This document shows, piece after piece, positions 20,501 to 28,573 of a DNA stretch of 64,000 nt. Source of the DNA: Flavobacteriaceae bacterium MAR_2010_72 (GTDB lineage Bacteria; Bacteroidota; Bacteroidia; Flavobacteriales; Flavobacteriaceae); NCBI GenBank assembly GCA_003550275.1, contig QXCW01000002.1, positions 930,001-994,000 on the forward strand, given 5' to 3'. The position numbers and the translations under genes were made by a program. The notes below the pieces were generated by a model that had not been told where the DNA came from, did not search any database, and was given only the letters and a program-made list of their open reading frames with translations. Positions within the stretch are counted from its first letter, which is position 1. Each line of letters opens with the position of its first letter.

Positions 20501-23500
20501 TGGCAAAATTGCCTGCATCAAGGTCCGCCTGGGTAATGGTATGTGCTGCTGCGTAGGTCCAGACTTCGCCCGGTTCCAATACCGCATCGTCATTTCCTAT
20601 ATTATCACCACCACGTACTGGAGCGGCATCCGCATTTGGGTCACTTACCGATACCGTGTTGATCGATACGTTTCCTGTGTTTTCTACTAATATGACATAG
20701 CTGATGATATCGTCTACAGCATCATAATTCGCTACATCTGCTGTCTTGGTCACCGTCCATGATGGACTTTGTACTGCCGGAACATCTTCGGTTCCTTCTG
20801 CGTCTGGCAATGTACCGCCTGCTGGAGTTCCCGTTGCTGTTGCCGTGTTGGCAAAATTGCCTGCATCAAGGTCCGCCTGGGTAATGGTATGTGCTGCTGC
20901 GTAGGTCCAGATCTCGCCCGGTTCCAATACCGCATCGTCATTTCCTATATTATCACCACCACGTACTGGAGCGGCATCCGCATTTGGGTCACTTACCGAT
21001 ACCGTGTTGATCGATACGTTTCCTGTGTTTTCTACTAATATGACATAGCTGATGATATCGTCTACAGCATCATAATTCGCTACATCTGCTGTCTTGGTCA
21101 CCGTCCATGATGGACTTTGTACTGCCGGAACATCTTCGGTTCCTTCTGCGTCTGGCAATGTACCGCCTGCTGGAGTTCCCGTTGCTGTTGCCGTGTTGGC
21201 AAAATTGCCTGCATCAAGGTCCGCCTGGGTAATGGTATGTGCTGCTGCGTAGGTCCAGATCTCGCCCGGTTCCAATACCGCATCGTCATTTCCTATATTA
21301 TCACCACCACGTACTGGAGCGGCATCCGCATTTGGGTCACTTACCGATACCGTGTTGATCGATACGTTTCCTGTGTTTTCTACTAATATGACATAGCTGA
21401 TGATATCGTCTACAGCATCATAATTCGCTACATCTGCTGTCTTGGTCACCGTCCATGATGGACTTTGTACTGCCGGAACATCTTCGGTTCCTTCTGCGTC
21501 TGGCAATGTACCGCCTGCTGGAGTTCCCGTTGCTGTTGCCGTGTTGGCAAAATTGCCTGCATCAAGGTCCGCCTGGGTAATGGTATGTGCTGCTGCGTAG
21601 GTCCAGACTTCGCCCGGTTCCAATACCGCATCGTCATTTCCTATATTATCACCACCACGTACTGGAGCGGCATCCGCATTTGGGTCACTTACCGATACCG
21701 TGTTGATCGATACGTTTCCTGTGTTTTCTACTAATATGACATAGCTGATGATATCGTCTACAGCATCATAATTCGCTACATCTGCTGTCTTGGTCACCGT
21801 CCATGATGGACTTTGTACTGCCGGAACATCTTCGGTTCCTTCTGCGTCTGGCAATGTACCGCCTGCTGGAGTTCCCGTTGCTGTTGCCGTGTTGGCAAAA
21901 TTGCCTGCATCAAGGTCCGCCTGGGTAATGGTATGTGCTGCTGCGTAGGTCCAGATCTCGCCCGGTTCCAATACCGCATCGTCATTTCCTATATTATCAC
22001 CACCACGTACTGGAGCGGCATCCGCATTTGGGTCACTTACCGATACCGTGTTGATCGATACGTTTCCTGTGTTTTCTACTAATATGACATAGCTGATGAT
22101 ATCGTCTACAGCATCATAATTCGCTACATCTGCTGTCTTGGTCACCGTCCATGATGGACTTTGTACTGCCGGAACATCTTCGGTTCCTTCTGCGTCTGGC
22201 AATGTACCGCCTGCTGGAGTTCCCGTTGCTGTTGCCGTGTTGGCAAAATTGCCTGCATCAAGGTCCGCCTGGGTAATGGTATGTGCTGCTGCGTAGGTCC
22301 AGATCTCGCCCGGTTCCAATACCGCATCGTCATTTCCTATATTATCACCACCACGTACTGGAGCGGCATCCGCATTTGGGTCACTTACCGATACCGTGTT
22401 GATCGATACGTTTCCTGTGTTTTCTACTAATATGACATAGCTGATGATATCGTCTACAGCATCATAATTCGCTACATCTGCTGTCTTGGTCACCGTCCAT
22501 GATGGACTTTGTACTGCCGGAACATCTTCGGTTCCTTCTGCGTCTGGCAATGTACCGCCTGCTGGAGTTCCCGTTGCTGTTGCCGTGTTGGCAAAATTGC
22601 CTGCATCAAGGTCCGCCTGGGTAATGGTATGTGCTGCTGCGTAGGTCCAGATCTCGCCCGGTTCCAATACCGCATCGTCATTTCCTATATTATCACCACC
22701 ACGTACTGGAGCGGCATCCGCATTTGGGTCACTTACCGATACCGTGTTGATCGATACGTTTCCTGTGTTTTCTACTAATATGACATAGCTGATGATATCG
22801 TCTACAGCATCATAATTCGCTACATCTGCTGTCTTGGTCACCGTCCATGATGGACTTTGTACTGCCGGAACATCTTCGGTTCCTTCTGCGTCTGGCAATG
22901 TACCGCCTGCTGGAGTTCCCGTTGCTGTTGCCGTGTTGGCAAAATTGCCTGCATCAAGGTCCGCCTGGGTAATGGTATGTGCTGCTGCGTAGGTCCAGAT
23001 CTCGCCCGGTTCCAATACCGCATCGTCATTTCCTATATTATCACCACCACGTACTGGAGCGGCATCCGCATTTGGGTCACTTACCGATACCGTGTTGATC
23101 GATACGTTTCCTGTGTTTTCTACTAATATGACATAGCTGATGATATCGTCTACAGCATCATAATTCGCTACATCTGCTGTCTTGGTCACCGTCCATGATG
23201 GACTTTGTACTGCCGGAACATCTTCGGTTCCTTCTGCGTCTGGCAATGTACCGCCTGCTGGAGTTCCCGTTGCTGTTGCCGTGTTGGCAAAATTGCCTGC
23301 ATCAAGGTCCGCCTGGGTAATGGTATGTGCTGCTGCGTAGGTCCAGACTTCGCCCGGTTCCAATACCGCATCGTCATTTCCTATATTATCACCACCACGT
23401 ACTGGAGCGGCATCCGCATTTGGGTCACTTACCGATACCGTGTTGATCGATACGTTTCCTGTGTTTTCTACTAATATGACATAGCTGATGATATCGTCTA

Positions 23501-26021
23501 CAGCATCATAATTCGCTACATCTGCTGTCTTGGTCACCGTCCATGATGGACTTTGTACTGCCGGAACATCTTCGGTTCCTTCTGCGTCTGGCAATGTACC
23601 GCCTGCTGGAGTTCCCGTTGCTGTTGCCGTGTTGGCAAAATTGCCTGCATCAAGGTCCGCCTGGGTAATGGTATGTGCTGCTGCGTAGGTCCAGATCTCG
23701 CCCGGTTCCAATACCGCATCGTCATTTCCTATATTATCACCACCACGTACTGGAGCGGCATCCGCATTTGGGTCACTTACCGATACCGTGTTGATCGATA
23801 CGTTTCCTGTGTTTTCTACTAATATGACATAGCTGATGATATCGTCTACAGCATCATAATTCGCTACATCTGCTGTCTTGGTCACCGTCCATGATGGACT
23901 TTGTACTGCCGGAACATCTTCGGTTCCTTCTGCGTCTGGCAATGTACCGCCTGCTGGAGTTCCCGTTGCTGTTGCCGTGTTGGCAAAATTGCCTGCATCA
24001 AGGTCCGCCTGGGTAATGGTATGTGCTGCTGCGTAGGTCCAGATCTCGCCCGGTTCCAATACCGCATCGTCATTTCCTATATTATCACCACCACGTACTG
24101 GAGCGGCATCCGCATTTGGGTCACTTACCGATACCGTGTTGATCGATACGTTTCCTGTGTTTTCTACTAATATGACATAGCTGATGATATCGTCTACAGC
24201 ATCATAATTCGCTACATCTGCTGTCTTGGTCACCGTCCAGGCCGGTAAAGGATTACAAAGTACTCCAAACTCTCCAGTAGCTGTGCGAGTATCTACAAAT
24301 GCTCCAAATACTTTTAAATCAACATCAAGTCCAACCAAGGATTCAACTGTAATTGTAATTTCATCATAAGGTAATATGGTTTCGAAACCAATATTGTAGC
24401 GTCCAGCTGCTGTTCCAAAGATATCACCAGGTACTGCAGTTAAATCTAATAAATCTGTTCCTGTTGTACATTCTTGTTGAACGCCATCTAAAAAAGTACA
24501 AATTGTTATAGAATCAGATAACAAGCTTAAATCGAGAGGTAAAGTACTCACATCTTCAATAGCAAATCCTGCTACACTACCTTCAGGGAACGTAGATACT
24601 GCATCTACAACAGAAATAGCCCCACTTATAGAAGCTCCAGCAAAAATTTCGATTTTTGCAAAATCTGTTGTACTAGGAGAAATAACATTTGAACTATTAG
24701 TGACTGCACAGAGTGCACAGCCAAGACCAGTAAGCCCTGTTTTAAATTCGTCTATAATTATCGGAAACCCTGGATCGCCATTATTTAAATACACGGTCTC
24801 ATTACAAGGTATTTCTACAGGACAGAATTTTTCTACTACAGCACGATATACTCTCGTTTCTCCTAAATCTACAGCTGCTGTATTAATTAAGGTTAATTGT
24901 ATTTGATCAAATGGAACAGTGGTAATAAAACCAACAATTCTTCTATCACTAACTCCTGCTGTAGATGTGCCTGCTAAAGCGAATGTTCCGGTTTTGTCTT
25001 CTTGTTGCACGCCATCCAAATAGGTGGTGATTTTTATACTGGTATTCAGACTGCCAGCCAAAACGGGTACATTTTCAATTTCGAAACCAGCAAAATTATT
25101 GGCAGGATAGGTAGTTAATACATCTTCTACAGCTATTGAAGCTTCTGCCAATGCACCTGCTGTGAGTTCAAAAGACGCATAATCTGAATCTGAACTTGTT
25201 ATTACGTTTTCAGCATTTGTAACGGTGCATAATGCACAGGTTACACTATCTGGTCCAGTATTTGAATAATTAATAATTACGGGGAATTCTGCGTTTGTAA
25301 AACTAGTTGGCGCGTTACATAATAATGTAGCCTCGCAAAATTGTTGCACTACAGGATAATATACTTCAGCTTCAAACAATGCACCAGCAGTGTTTTGGTA
25401 TTCAATTCTAATTTCGTCAAAACTTGACGAGGTAATAAACCCTAAAATAGCATTACCGTCGGCATCTATTGAGCTTGCATCTAGACCAGAAACACCGTCA
25501 TCGGTTACGGCAGCATAGGTTTCTTGCAAAACATTACCAAGATATGTTCTGATGGTTACATTCAACCCAGTCGAAGCCTGAAGCAGTCCATCTGAACTCA
25601 CCTTAAAGCCTGCAAACATACCTGTAGGATAAACGTGGTTTGAATCAACGACTTGAAACTCGCCGTTACAACCTATTCCAGTAATGCTGACAGAAGCAAA
25701 ATTATTGAGATCCGCATCAACCAAATTTCCTTCACCACTCATAGAACCGAAACAAGTTTGAACATCTGGTAAAACTGGCTCCGGGAAAATTGGAACATCA
25801 TCTGTTACAGCAGCTGTAAGAAGATCGAAATTTACACCATTAACCAAGGGCTCTTTTAAATTACATGGTGCGTTATCTGGGTTCATCAAAGACAACCCAT
25901 AAGCAGTATTAATACTACTAGAATTGTTGGTTTTGTTTGGAATTAATTCCTTGGCTTTTAAGGAATAAGTTGATGAAAATAGAAGTGTTGCTAAAAAAAA
26001 GGAGAGTAAAGATTTATTCAT
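14562..26021 (-). CDS. Giant T9SS-exported repeat protein (DUF7507/DUF11-type beta-sandwich repeats)
   Basis: 3819 residues. Signal peptide MNKSLLSFFLATLLFSSTYS. Residues about 60-590 hold three diverged copies of a domain of roughly 170 residues, marked by AGF.I...V.........T.YLDGVQQE and ending in paired Cys. Residues 593-2100 are thirteen 116-aa units (SWTVTKTADVANYDAVDD at each start); 2101-2215 a single related unit; 2216-3435 ten 122-aa units (NNSITTIKSTSETAYAAVG), each with an Asp-rich DNDGDGLGDA loop like calcium sites; then one more diverged unit. A unique domain (about 3558-3735) precedes a type A T9SS sorting domain (3736-3819, FKAYPVPFRDEL). It is probably a long cell-surface stalk or adhesin. 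The repeat DNA is visibly richer in GC than the flanks, which suggests transfer or recent expansion. Flanked by terminators and inserted between TPR genes. Confidence 0.93.
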   Translation of the reverse strand: MNKSLLSFFLATLLFSSTYSLKAKELIPNKTNNSSSINTAYGLSLMNPDNAPCNLKEPLVNGVNFDLLTAAVTDDVPIFPEPVLPDVQTCFGSMSGEGNLVDADLNNFASVSITGIGCNGEFQVVDSNHVYPTGMFAGFKVSSDGLLQASTGLNVTIRTYLGNVLQETYAAVTDDGVSGLDASSIDADGNAILGFITSSSFDEIRIEYQNTAGALFEAEVYYPVVQQFCEATLLCNAPTSFTNAEFPVIINYSNTGPDSVTCALCTVTNAENVITSSDSDYASFELTAGALAEASIAVEDVLTTYPANNFAGFEIENVPVLAGSLNTSIKITTYLDGVQQEDKTGTFALAGTSTAGVSDRRIVGFITTVPFDQIQLTLINTAAVDLGETRVYRAVVEKFCPVEIPCNETVYLNNGDPGFPIIIDEFKTGLTGLGCALCAVTNSSNVISPSTTDFAKIEIFAGASISGAISVVDAVSTFPEGSVAGFAIEDVSTLPLDLSLLSDSITICTFLDGVQQECTTGTDLLDLTAVPGDIFGTAAGRYNIGFETILPYDEITITVESLVGLDVDLKVFGAFVDTRTATGEFGVLCNPLPAWTVTKTADVANYDAVDDIISYVILVENTGNVSINTVSVSDPNADAAPVRGGDNIGNDDAVLEPGEIWTYAAAHTITQADLDAGNFANTATATGTPAGGTLPDAEGTEDVPAVQSPSWTVTKTADVANYDAVDDIISYVILVENTGNVSINTVSVSDPNADAAPVRGGDNIGNDDAVLEPGEIWTYAAAHTITQADLDAGNFANTATATGTPAGGTLPDAEGTEDVPAVQSPSWTVTKTADVANYDAVDDIISYVILVENTGNVSINTVSVSDPNADAAPVRGGDNIGNDDAVLEPGEVWTYAAAHTITQADLDAGNFANTATATGTPAGGTLPDAEGTEDVPAVQSPSWTVTKTADVANYDAVDDIISYVILVENTGNVSINTVSVSDPNADAAPVRGGDNIGNDDAVLEPGEIWTYAAAHTITQADLDAGNFANTATATGTPAGGTLPDAEGTEDVPAVQSPSWTVTKTADVANYDAVDDIISYVILVENTGNVSINTVSVSDPNADAAPVRGGDNIGNDDAVLEPGEIWTYAAAHTITQADLDAGNFANTATATGTPAGGTLPDAEGTEDVPAVQSPSWTVTKTADVANYDAVDDIISYVILVENTGNVSINTVSVSDPNADAAPVRGGDNIGNDDAVLEPGEIWTYAAAHTITQADLDAGNFANTATATGTPAGGTLPDAEGTEDVPAVQSPSWTVTKTADVANYDAVDDIISYVILVENTGNVSINTVSVSDPNADAAPVRGGDNIGNDDAVLEPGEIWTYAAAHTITQADLDAGNFANTATATGTPAGGTLPDAEGTEDVPAVQSPSWTVTKTADVANYDAVDDIISYVILVENTGNVSINTVSVSDPNADAAPVRGGDNIGNDDAVLEPGEVWTYAAAHTITQADLDAGNFANTATATGTPAGGTLPDAEGTEDVPAVQSPSWTVTKTADVANYDAVDDIISYVILVENTGNVSINTVSVSDPNADAAPVRGGDNIGNDDAVLEPGEIWTYAAAHTITQADLDAGNFANTATATGTPAGGTLPDAEGTEDVPAVQSPSWTVTKTADVANYDAVDDIISYVILVENTGNVSINTVSVSDPNADAAPVRGGDNIGNDDAVLEPGEIWTYAAAHTITQADLDAGNFANTATATGTPAGGTLPDAEGTEDVPAVQSPSWTVTKTADVANYDAVDDIISYVILVENTGNVSINTVSVSDPNADAAPVRGGDNIGNDDAVLEPGEVWTYAAAHTITQADLDAGNFANTATATGTPAGGTLPDAEGTEDVPAVQSPSWTVTKTADVANYDAVDDIISYVILVENTGNVSINTVSVSDPNADAAPVRGGDNIGNDDAVLEPGEVWTYAAAHTITQADLDAGNFANTATATGTPAGGTLPDAEGTEDVPAVQSPSWTVTKTADVANYDAVDDIISYVILVENTGNVSINTVSVSDPNADAAPVRGGDNIGNDDAVLEPGEVWTYAAAHTITQADLDAGNFANTATATGTPAGGTLPDAEGTEDVPAVQLPELTTTKSATETTYVAVDDEINYTITVKNTGNVTIDNVAITDANADAGSISYVSGDDGDNILQVGETWTYSAVHTVTQADLDGGLVDNIANAAGEDTNNNIVEDDSDKVTVNATQNNSITTIKSTSETAYAAVGTVLDYTITLENDGNTTVYDPTMVDATADADPIRGTDQVGNDDDVLNVGEIWTYTAQHTVTQLDIDRGFYTNTAEGDALADNDGDGLGDAAVESDESETVNATQNNSITTIKSTSETAYAAVGTVLDYTITLENDGNTTVYDPTMVDATADADPIRGTDQVGNDDDVLNVGEIWTYTAQHTVTQLDIDRGFYTNTAEGDALADNDGDGLGDAAVESDESETVNATQNNSITTIKSTSETAYAAVGTVLDYTITLENDGNTTVYDPTMVDATADADPIRGTDQVGNDDDVLNVGEIWTYTAQHTVTQLDIDRGFYTNTAEGDALADNDGDGLGDAAVESDESETVNATQNNSITTIKSTSETAYAAVGTVLDYTITLENDGNTTVYDPTMVDATADADPIRGTDQVGNDDDVLNVGEIWTYTAQHTVTQLDIDRGFYTNTAEGDALADNDGDGLGDAAVESDESETVNATQNNSITTIKSTSETAYAAVGTVLDYTITLENDGNTTVYTPTMVDTTADADPIRGTDQVGNDDDVLNVGEIWTYTAQHTVTQLDIDRGFYTNTAEGDALADNDGDGLGDAAVESDESETVNATQNNSITTIKSTSETAYAAVGTVLDYTITLENDGNTTVYDPTMVDATADADPIRGTDQVGNDDDVLNVGEIWTYTAQHTVTQLDIDRGFYTNTAEGDALADNDGDGLGDAAVESDESETVNATQNNSITTIKSTSETAYAAVGTVLDYTITLENDGNTTVYDPTMVDATADADPIRGTDQVGNDDDVLNVGEIWTYTAQHTVTQLDIDRGFYTNTAEGDALADNDGDGLGDAAVESDESETVNATQNNSITTIKSTSETAYAAVGTVLDYTITLENDGNTTVYDPTMVDATADADPIRGTDQVGNDDDVLNVGEIWTYTAQHTVTQLDIDRGFYTNTAEGDALADNDGDGLGDAAVESDESETVNATQNNSITTIKSTSETAYAAVGTVLDYTITLENDGNTTVYDPTMVDATADADPIRGTDQVGNDDDVLNVGEIWTYTAQHTVTQLDIDRGFYTNTAEGDALADNDGDGLGDAAVESDESETVNATQNNSITTIKSTSETAYAAVGTVLDYTITLENDGNTTVYDPTMVDATADADPIRGTDQVGNDDDVLNVGEIWTYTAQHTVTQLDIDRGFYTNTAEGDALADNDGDGVGDAAVESDESETVDAIQTNAVVVSKTSTEDRYGYGDIIHYTITLANTGNTTVYDPVVSDPDATTGPTYASGDTDNDGVLDVGETWTYNATHTITQNDSDSDSFTNTATGSGSADNDGDGLGDAPVSDTDDDTVTAIPNQTGFARSTTDATCFLDDGFERWGWTNYFATEGSYTLPLYIGAALCDLDKGKLIGTVLVNYTGGEVTITYNVDTYYGIRQIHVYVGCEPYPTKKRSTTVAPGQYPYKISTLDHVSSYTVGPLDVSSLDNGVYVIAHALISEHLCEDCYEAVDDGGSYSPRKNSVSCRSGKNTSKESSQSNFKAYPVPFRDELTIEYSFEYDTDVTIEVFDIKGALVKTKKKHNYRSGSNEKLKLDFSRHDNQLYFVKIGTNREQFVKKVIRNGK
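15717..19376 (-). repeat. Tandem array, ten 366-bp units (122 aa)
   Basis: The motif TTTTGTGTCGCATTCACTG recurs at 16081, 16447, 16813, 17179 and so on to 19009, exactly every 366 bases. Copies are almost identical in DNA. The fifth unit in protein order (about 17545-17910) has a few differences (VYTPTMVDTT in place of VYDPTMVDAT), and the last unit is slightly diverged. Frame is kept throughout. Confidence 0.97.
19722..24245 (-). repeat. Tandem array, thirteen 348-bp units (116 aa)
   Basis: Each unit encodes P(S/A)WTVTKTADVANYDAVDD to EDVPAVQS. Units start every 348 bases. The main difference between copies is at GE(I/V)WTY, written GAGATC or GAAGTC in the coding strand. In protein order the units read I I V I I I I V I I V V V. 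Confidence 0.97.
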
Positions 26022-26125
26022 TTTTGGAATAATTTATTCAAATAATTAAACATTTCATATGTATGTTTTATATGAATATAGTAGGTGTCTAACTGAGATT
26101 GACAATTAGACATATAGCATATAAG

Positions 26126-26162
26126 AGAAATTACCCCTATATTTGATATTAGAAATTACCCC
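26126..26162. promoter_or_regulatory. Direct repeat pair AGAAATTACCCC, possible operator
   Basis: AGAAATTACCCC occurs at 26126-26137 and 26151-26162, 25 bases apart, about 105-140 bases upstream of the giant gene's ATG. An inverted GGGGTAAAT is at 26272-26280. Regularly spaced direct repeats suggest a dimeric regulator site, but this is inference. Confidence 0.35.
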
Positions 26163-27354
26163 GTTATCCTAATAGAGAATTTATCGGTTTAGATGATTTT
26201 GGAGTTCACCTGTGAATTTGATAATAAAAATTTCATGAATATTATAATGATTTTTTCTTAAATTAGCATAAGGGGTAAATAAAAAAATCAAAATTTTAGA
26301 CAAAAAACATATTTTATCGACTAACGGTCTGAATTAATTTTAATGTTAACTATTGTTTAACAGCCCATAATAACTGTTGGTAACAAACAATCATTAAACA
26401 CGCATAGTTTAGGGCAACTAGCTTTAAGGTATGACGTAATATTTGCTCTGAGCCATTATGGCGTTTGGTAATAGTATTGCATTACTAATATTTAATTATA
26501 AATCTGGGCCTTGAAAAAAATAATATCGATAATCATTAAATTCATCACCATTATTTGTTTTGCTACAACGGTCTTAAAAAAAGAAAGTAAAAACTACTTA
26601 TGAGGAGTATAAATACCTTTCAGAAAATGATAAGGTCGTTCATAATGAAATAATTGGAGAAGGGTATGAATCTATTGCAGAAACATATGCTTCAGTGTAT
26701 AAAATTCAATTAATTATATGGTTGCGGTTTAAAATCTTTTATCCAATGAGTCGTCTTACAAAATGATTTACTTATTTTAATGTATAACTAGCCTAATTAA
26801 AATGGATCTGATATAAAAAATTCTTATTTCATTGTGTGTCATGATCATGATTATTCATTTCTTTGGCCCAATTAAAAATGAATCCAACAATCGAACTTGT
26901 GATATTTCCACAAAATATGAGGAGCCTGATCATGTCAACCAAAAATATAAAGGTATCATAATATGATAATCATTCCAACAAAAAATAGCGCATCCAAGGT
27001 ATGCCAATGCACAGCCAGTTGAATGGTGCTTGAACCACCAAATCGTCAATGCCAAAAGACATTATAATTTTTTTGAATTTAAAATGAGAACTATTGCCAT
27101 CCAAAATCATAAATTTGCCGAGAGCATCGAAATGGTTGAAAAAAAGCTAATGCCTTTGGGATCTTATACCTCTTTGGATTGCACCCTGAAGTCAATCTTA
27201 ATGATGTCCTAGGGAAAGGAATATAAATTGGGTAAAAGATCAAATGGTTTACTTTAAACCAATTATTCCGCCGATTGCCCTGTGATACCCAAACGAAGAC
27301 CCTAATCATAATAATAAAAGATATGGACATTATCATATAAAAATCATTTAAAAT

Positions 27355-27383
27355 AAAAGCCTCTTGAAATTCAAGAGGCTTTT
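27355..27383. terminator. Perfect hairpin terminator at right edge of inserted segment
   Basis: AAAAGCCTCTTGA (27355-27367), a three-base loop and TCAAGAGGCTTTT (27371-27383) form a perfect 13-bp stem with A and T ends. It is 19 bases before the start of fragment B. Confidence 0.8.
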
Positions 27384-27401
27384 ATTTGTGAAAAATTTTT
27401 A

Positions 27402-28421
27402 ATGATTACCCAACAATTAAAGGTCACTATTTTGGGCAAGGGTATTACCACTAAAGTAACCAACACTGAAGCCTACAATTTATACTTACAGGCCAAACAA
27501 TTGCAAACACCTCGCTCCTATAATAATTTAACAAATTCCGAAAAATTAATTAGACAAAGTATTGCCATAGATAGTACCTATGCGCCATCCTGGGCACTAT
27601 TGAGTGATATTATATATAGGATTACTTTTAATTATATGAAATTACCTCTTGAAAAAGGCATCCCATTAGGCAAACAGGCTGCTGTAAAAGCCATTGACTT
27701 GGATCGACAATATGCATTTGCTTATGCAGCTTTATCCGATTTTAATGTGGCAGAATGGGATTTTGAAAGTAGTGAAAGAAATTTTAAACAGGCCCTGCAA
27801 TTCGCACCTGAAAACGCAGAAATTATAAGAAGAGCTGCAGGTAAGTTCATGGATTTAGGTAAAAAAGCAGAAGCCATTGCGCTGTTAAAAAAAGCTATAG
27901 ACCTAGATCCGTTAAATTATTTAAGTTATTTTAATTTGTCTCTTTTCTACTTATGGAATAAGCAGATTGATGAGGCAGAGGAGAGTCTTAAAAAATTTTT
28001 ATTAATGTTTCCGGATGCCGGTTTTGCGCATAATACTATGGGCCAAATTTTATTGACCAAAGGCGATTATAAAAACGCATTGTTAGAAATAGAAAAGGAT
28101 GATGACCCATTTTGGAATTTAAATAGAAAAGCGATGGTGGTCTATGCAATGGGAAACAAAATCGACGCCGATGCTTTGTTAAAAAAACATATTGATAATT
28201 ATGGATCTAATTCATGGCCCAATATTGCACATGTTTATGCTTTTAGGGGTGAAAAGGATGAAGCTTTTAAGTGGTTGGAACTGGCCTATGATCATAAAGA
28301 TGCATCATTACTGGAGATTTTAAATTACCCAGAAATGGAGAGCCTGTGGGGCGACCCACGCTGGAATAAGTTTATCAACAAATTGGGTTTGCCTAAGGAC
28401 CATGGGTTTCATTTGGACTGA
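27402..28421 (+). CDS. 5'-truncated TolB-like/TPR protein, copy B
   Basis: 339 residues that align with copy A from about residue 255 to its end. The frame opens at TQQLKVTILGKGITTKV, matching TTQLKLTILGKKFETK of copy A, then LYLQAKQL, a run of TPR-like helices and the same C-terminus INKLGLPKDHGFHLD. The N-terminal membrane helices and TolB-like domain are missing. The lost start is visible 13.7 kb away at 13661-13679. The ATG at 27402 lies 19 bases after a strong terminator and no promoter is evident, so this is probably a dead fragment although the frame is intact; it could be translated as a soluble TPR protein if transcribed. Confidence 0.75.
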   Translation: MITQQLKVTILGKGITTKVTNTEAYNLYLQAKQLQTPRSYNNLTNSEKLIRQSIAIDSTYAPSWALLSDIIYRITFNYMKLPLEKGIPLGKQAAVKAIDLDRQYAFAYAALSDFNVAEWDFESSERNFKQALQFAPENAEIIRRAAGKFMDLGKKAEAIALLKKAIDLDPLNYLSYFNLSLFYLWNKQIDEAEESLKKFLLMFPDAGFAHNTMGQILLTKGDYKNALLEIEKDDDPFWNLNRKAMVVYAMGNKIDADALLKKHIDNYGSNSWPNIAHVYAFRGEKDEAFKWLELAYDHKDASLLEILNYPEMESLWGDPRWNKFINKLGLPKDHGFHLD

Positions 28422-28573
28422 TCTTTAAGCGTCAAGTTAAGAGCCATCTGCGCAGTTAAATTTTTGCAAAATCAAGCTATCCCGCAACATAATTCATTTA
28501 GTGTAGCAATTAATAATCGGTGAAATACCTCTTGATCAAACTATTTTAGTAAATTTAGGGAGCTTATAACCAT

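Larger units (their letters stand above)
26022..27401. other. 1.4-kb region without an intact gene
   Basis: AT-rich sequence upstream of the giant gene. It contains two 12-bp direct repeats (26126-26162), short frames that look like decayed genes (a hydrophobic start near 26512 and TYEEYKYLSENDKVVHNEI near 26600; a frame on the minus strand near 26850-26950 reading IFLVDMIRLLIFCG), and a strong terminator near its right end. Frames are broken by stops within 20-40 codons. I see no intact coding region and cannot name the ancestral genes. Confidence 0.55.

Noticed and set aside
19725-24170. Thirteen 89-residue open frames on the plus strand across the repeat array
   Set aside because: They are antisense shadows of the 116-aa coding unit, repeated because the unit is repeated; Cys- and Arg-rich composition is not protein-like.
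15717-24245. Regularly spaced repeats that could suggest a CRISPR array
   Set aside because: Periods are 348 and 366 bp, whole units are repeated with no unique spacers, and the whole is one open reading frame.
13680-27401. Inserted segment as a prophage or an integrative element
   Set aside because: No integrase, transposase, phage structural or conjugation gene is seen, and no tRNA or clear attachment sites at its edges.
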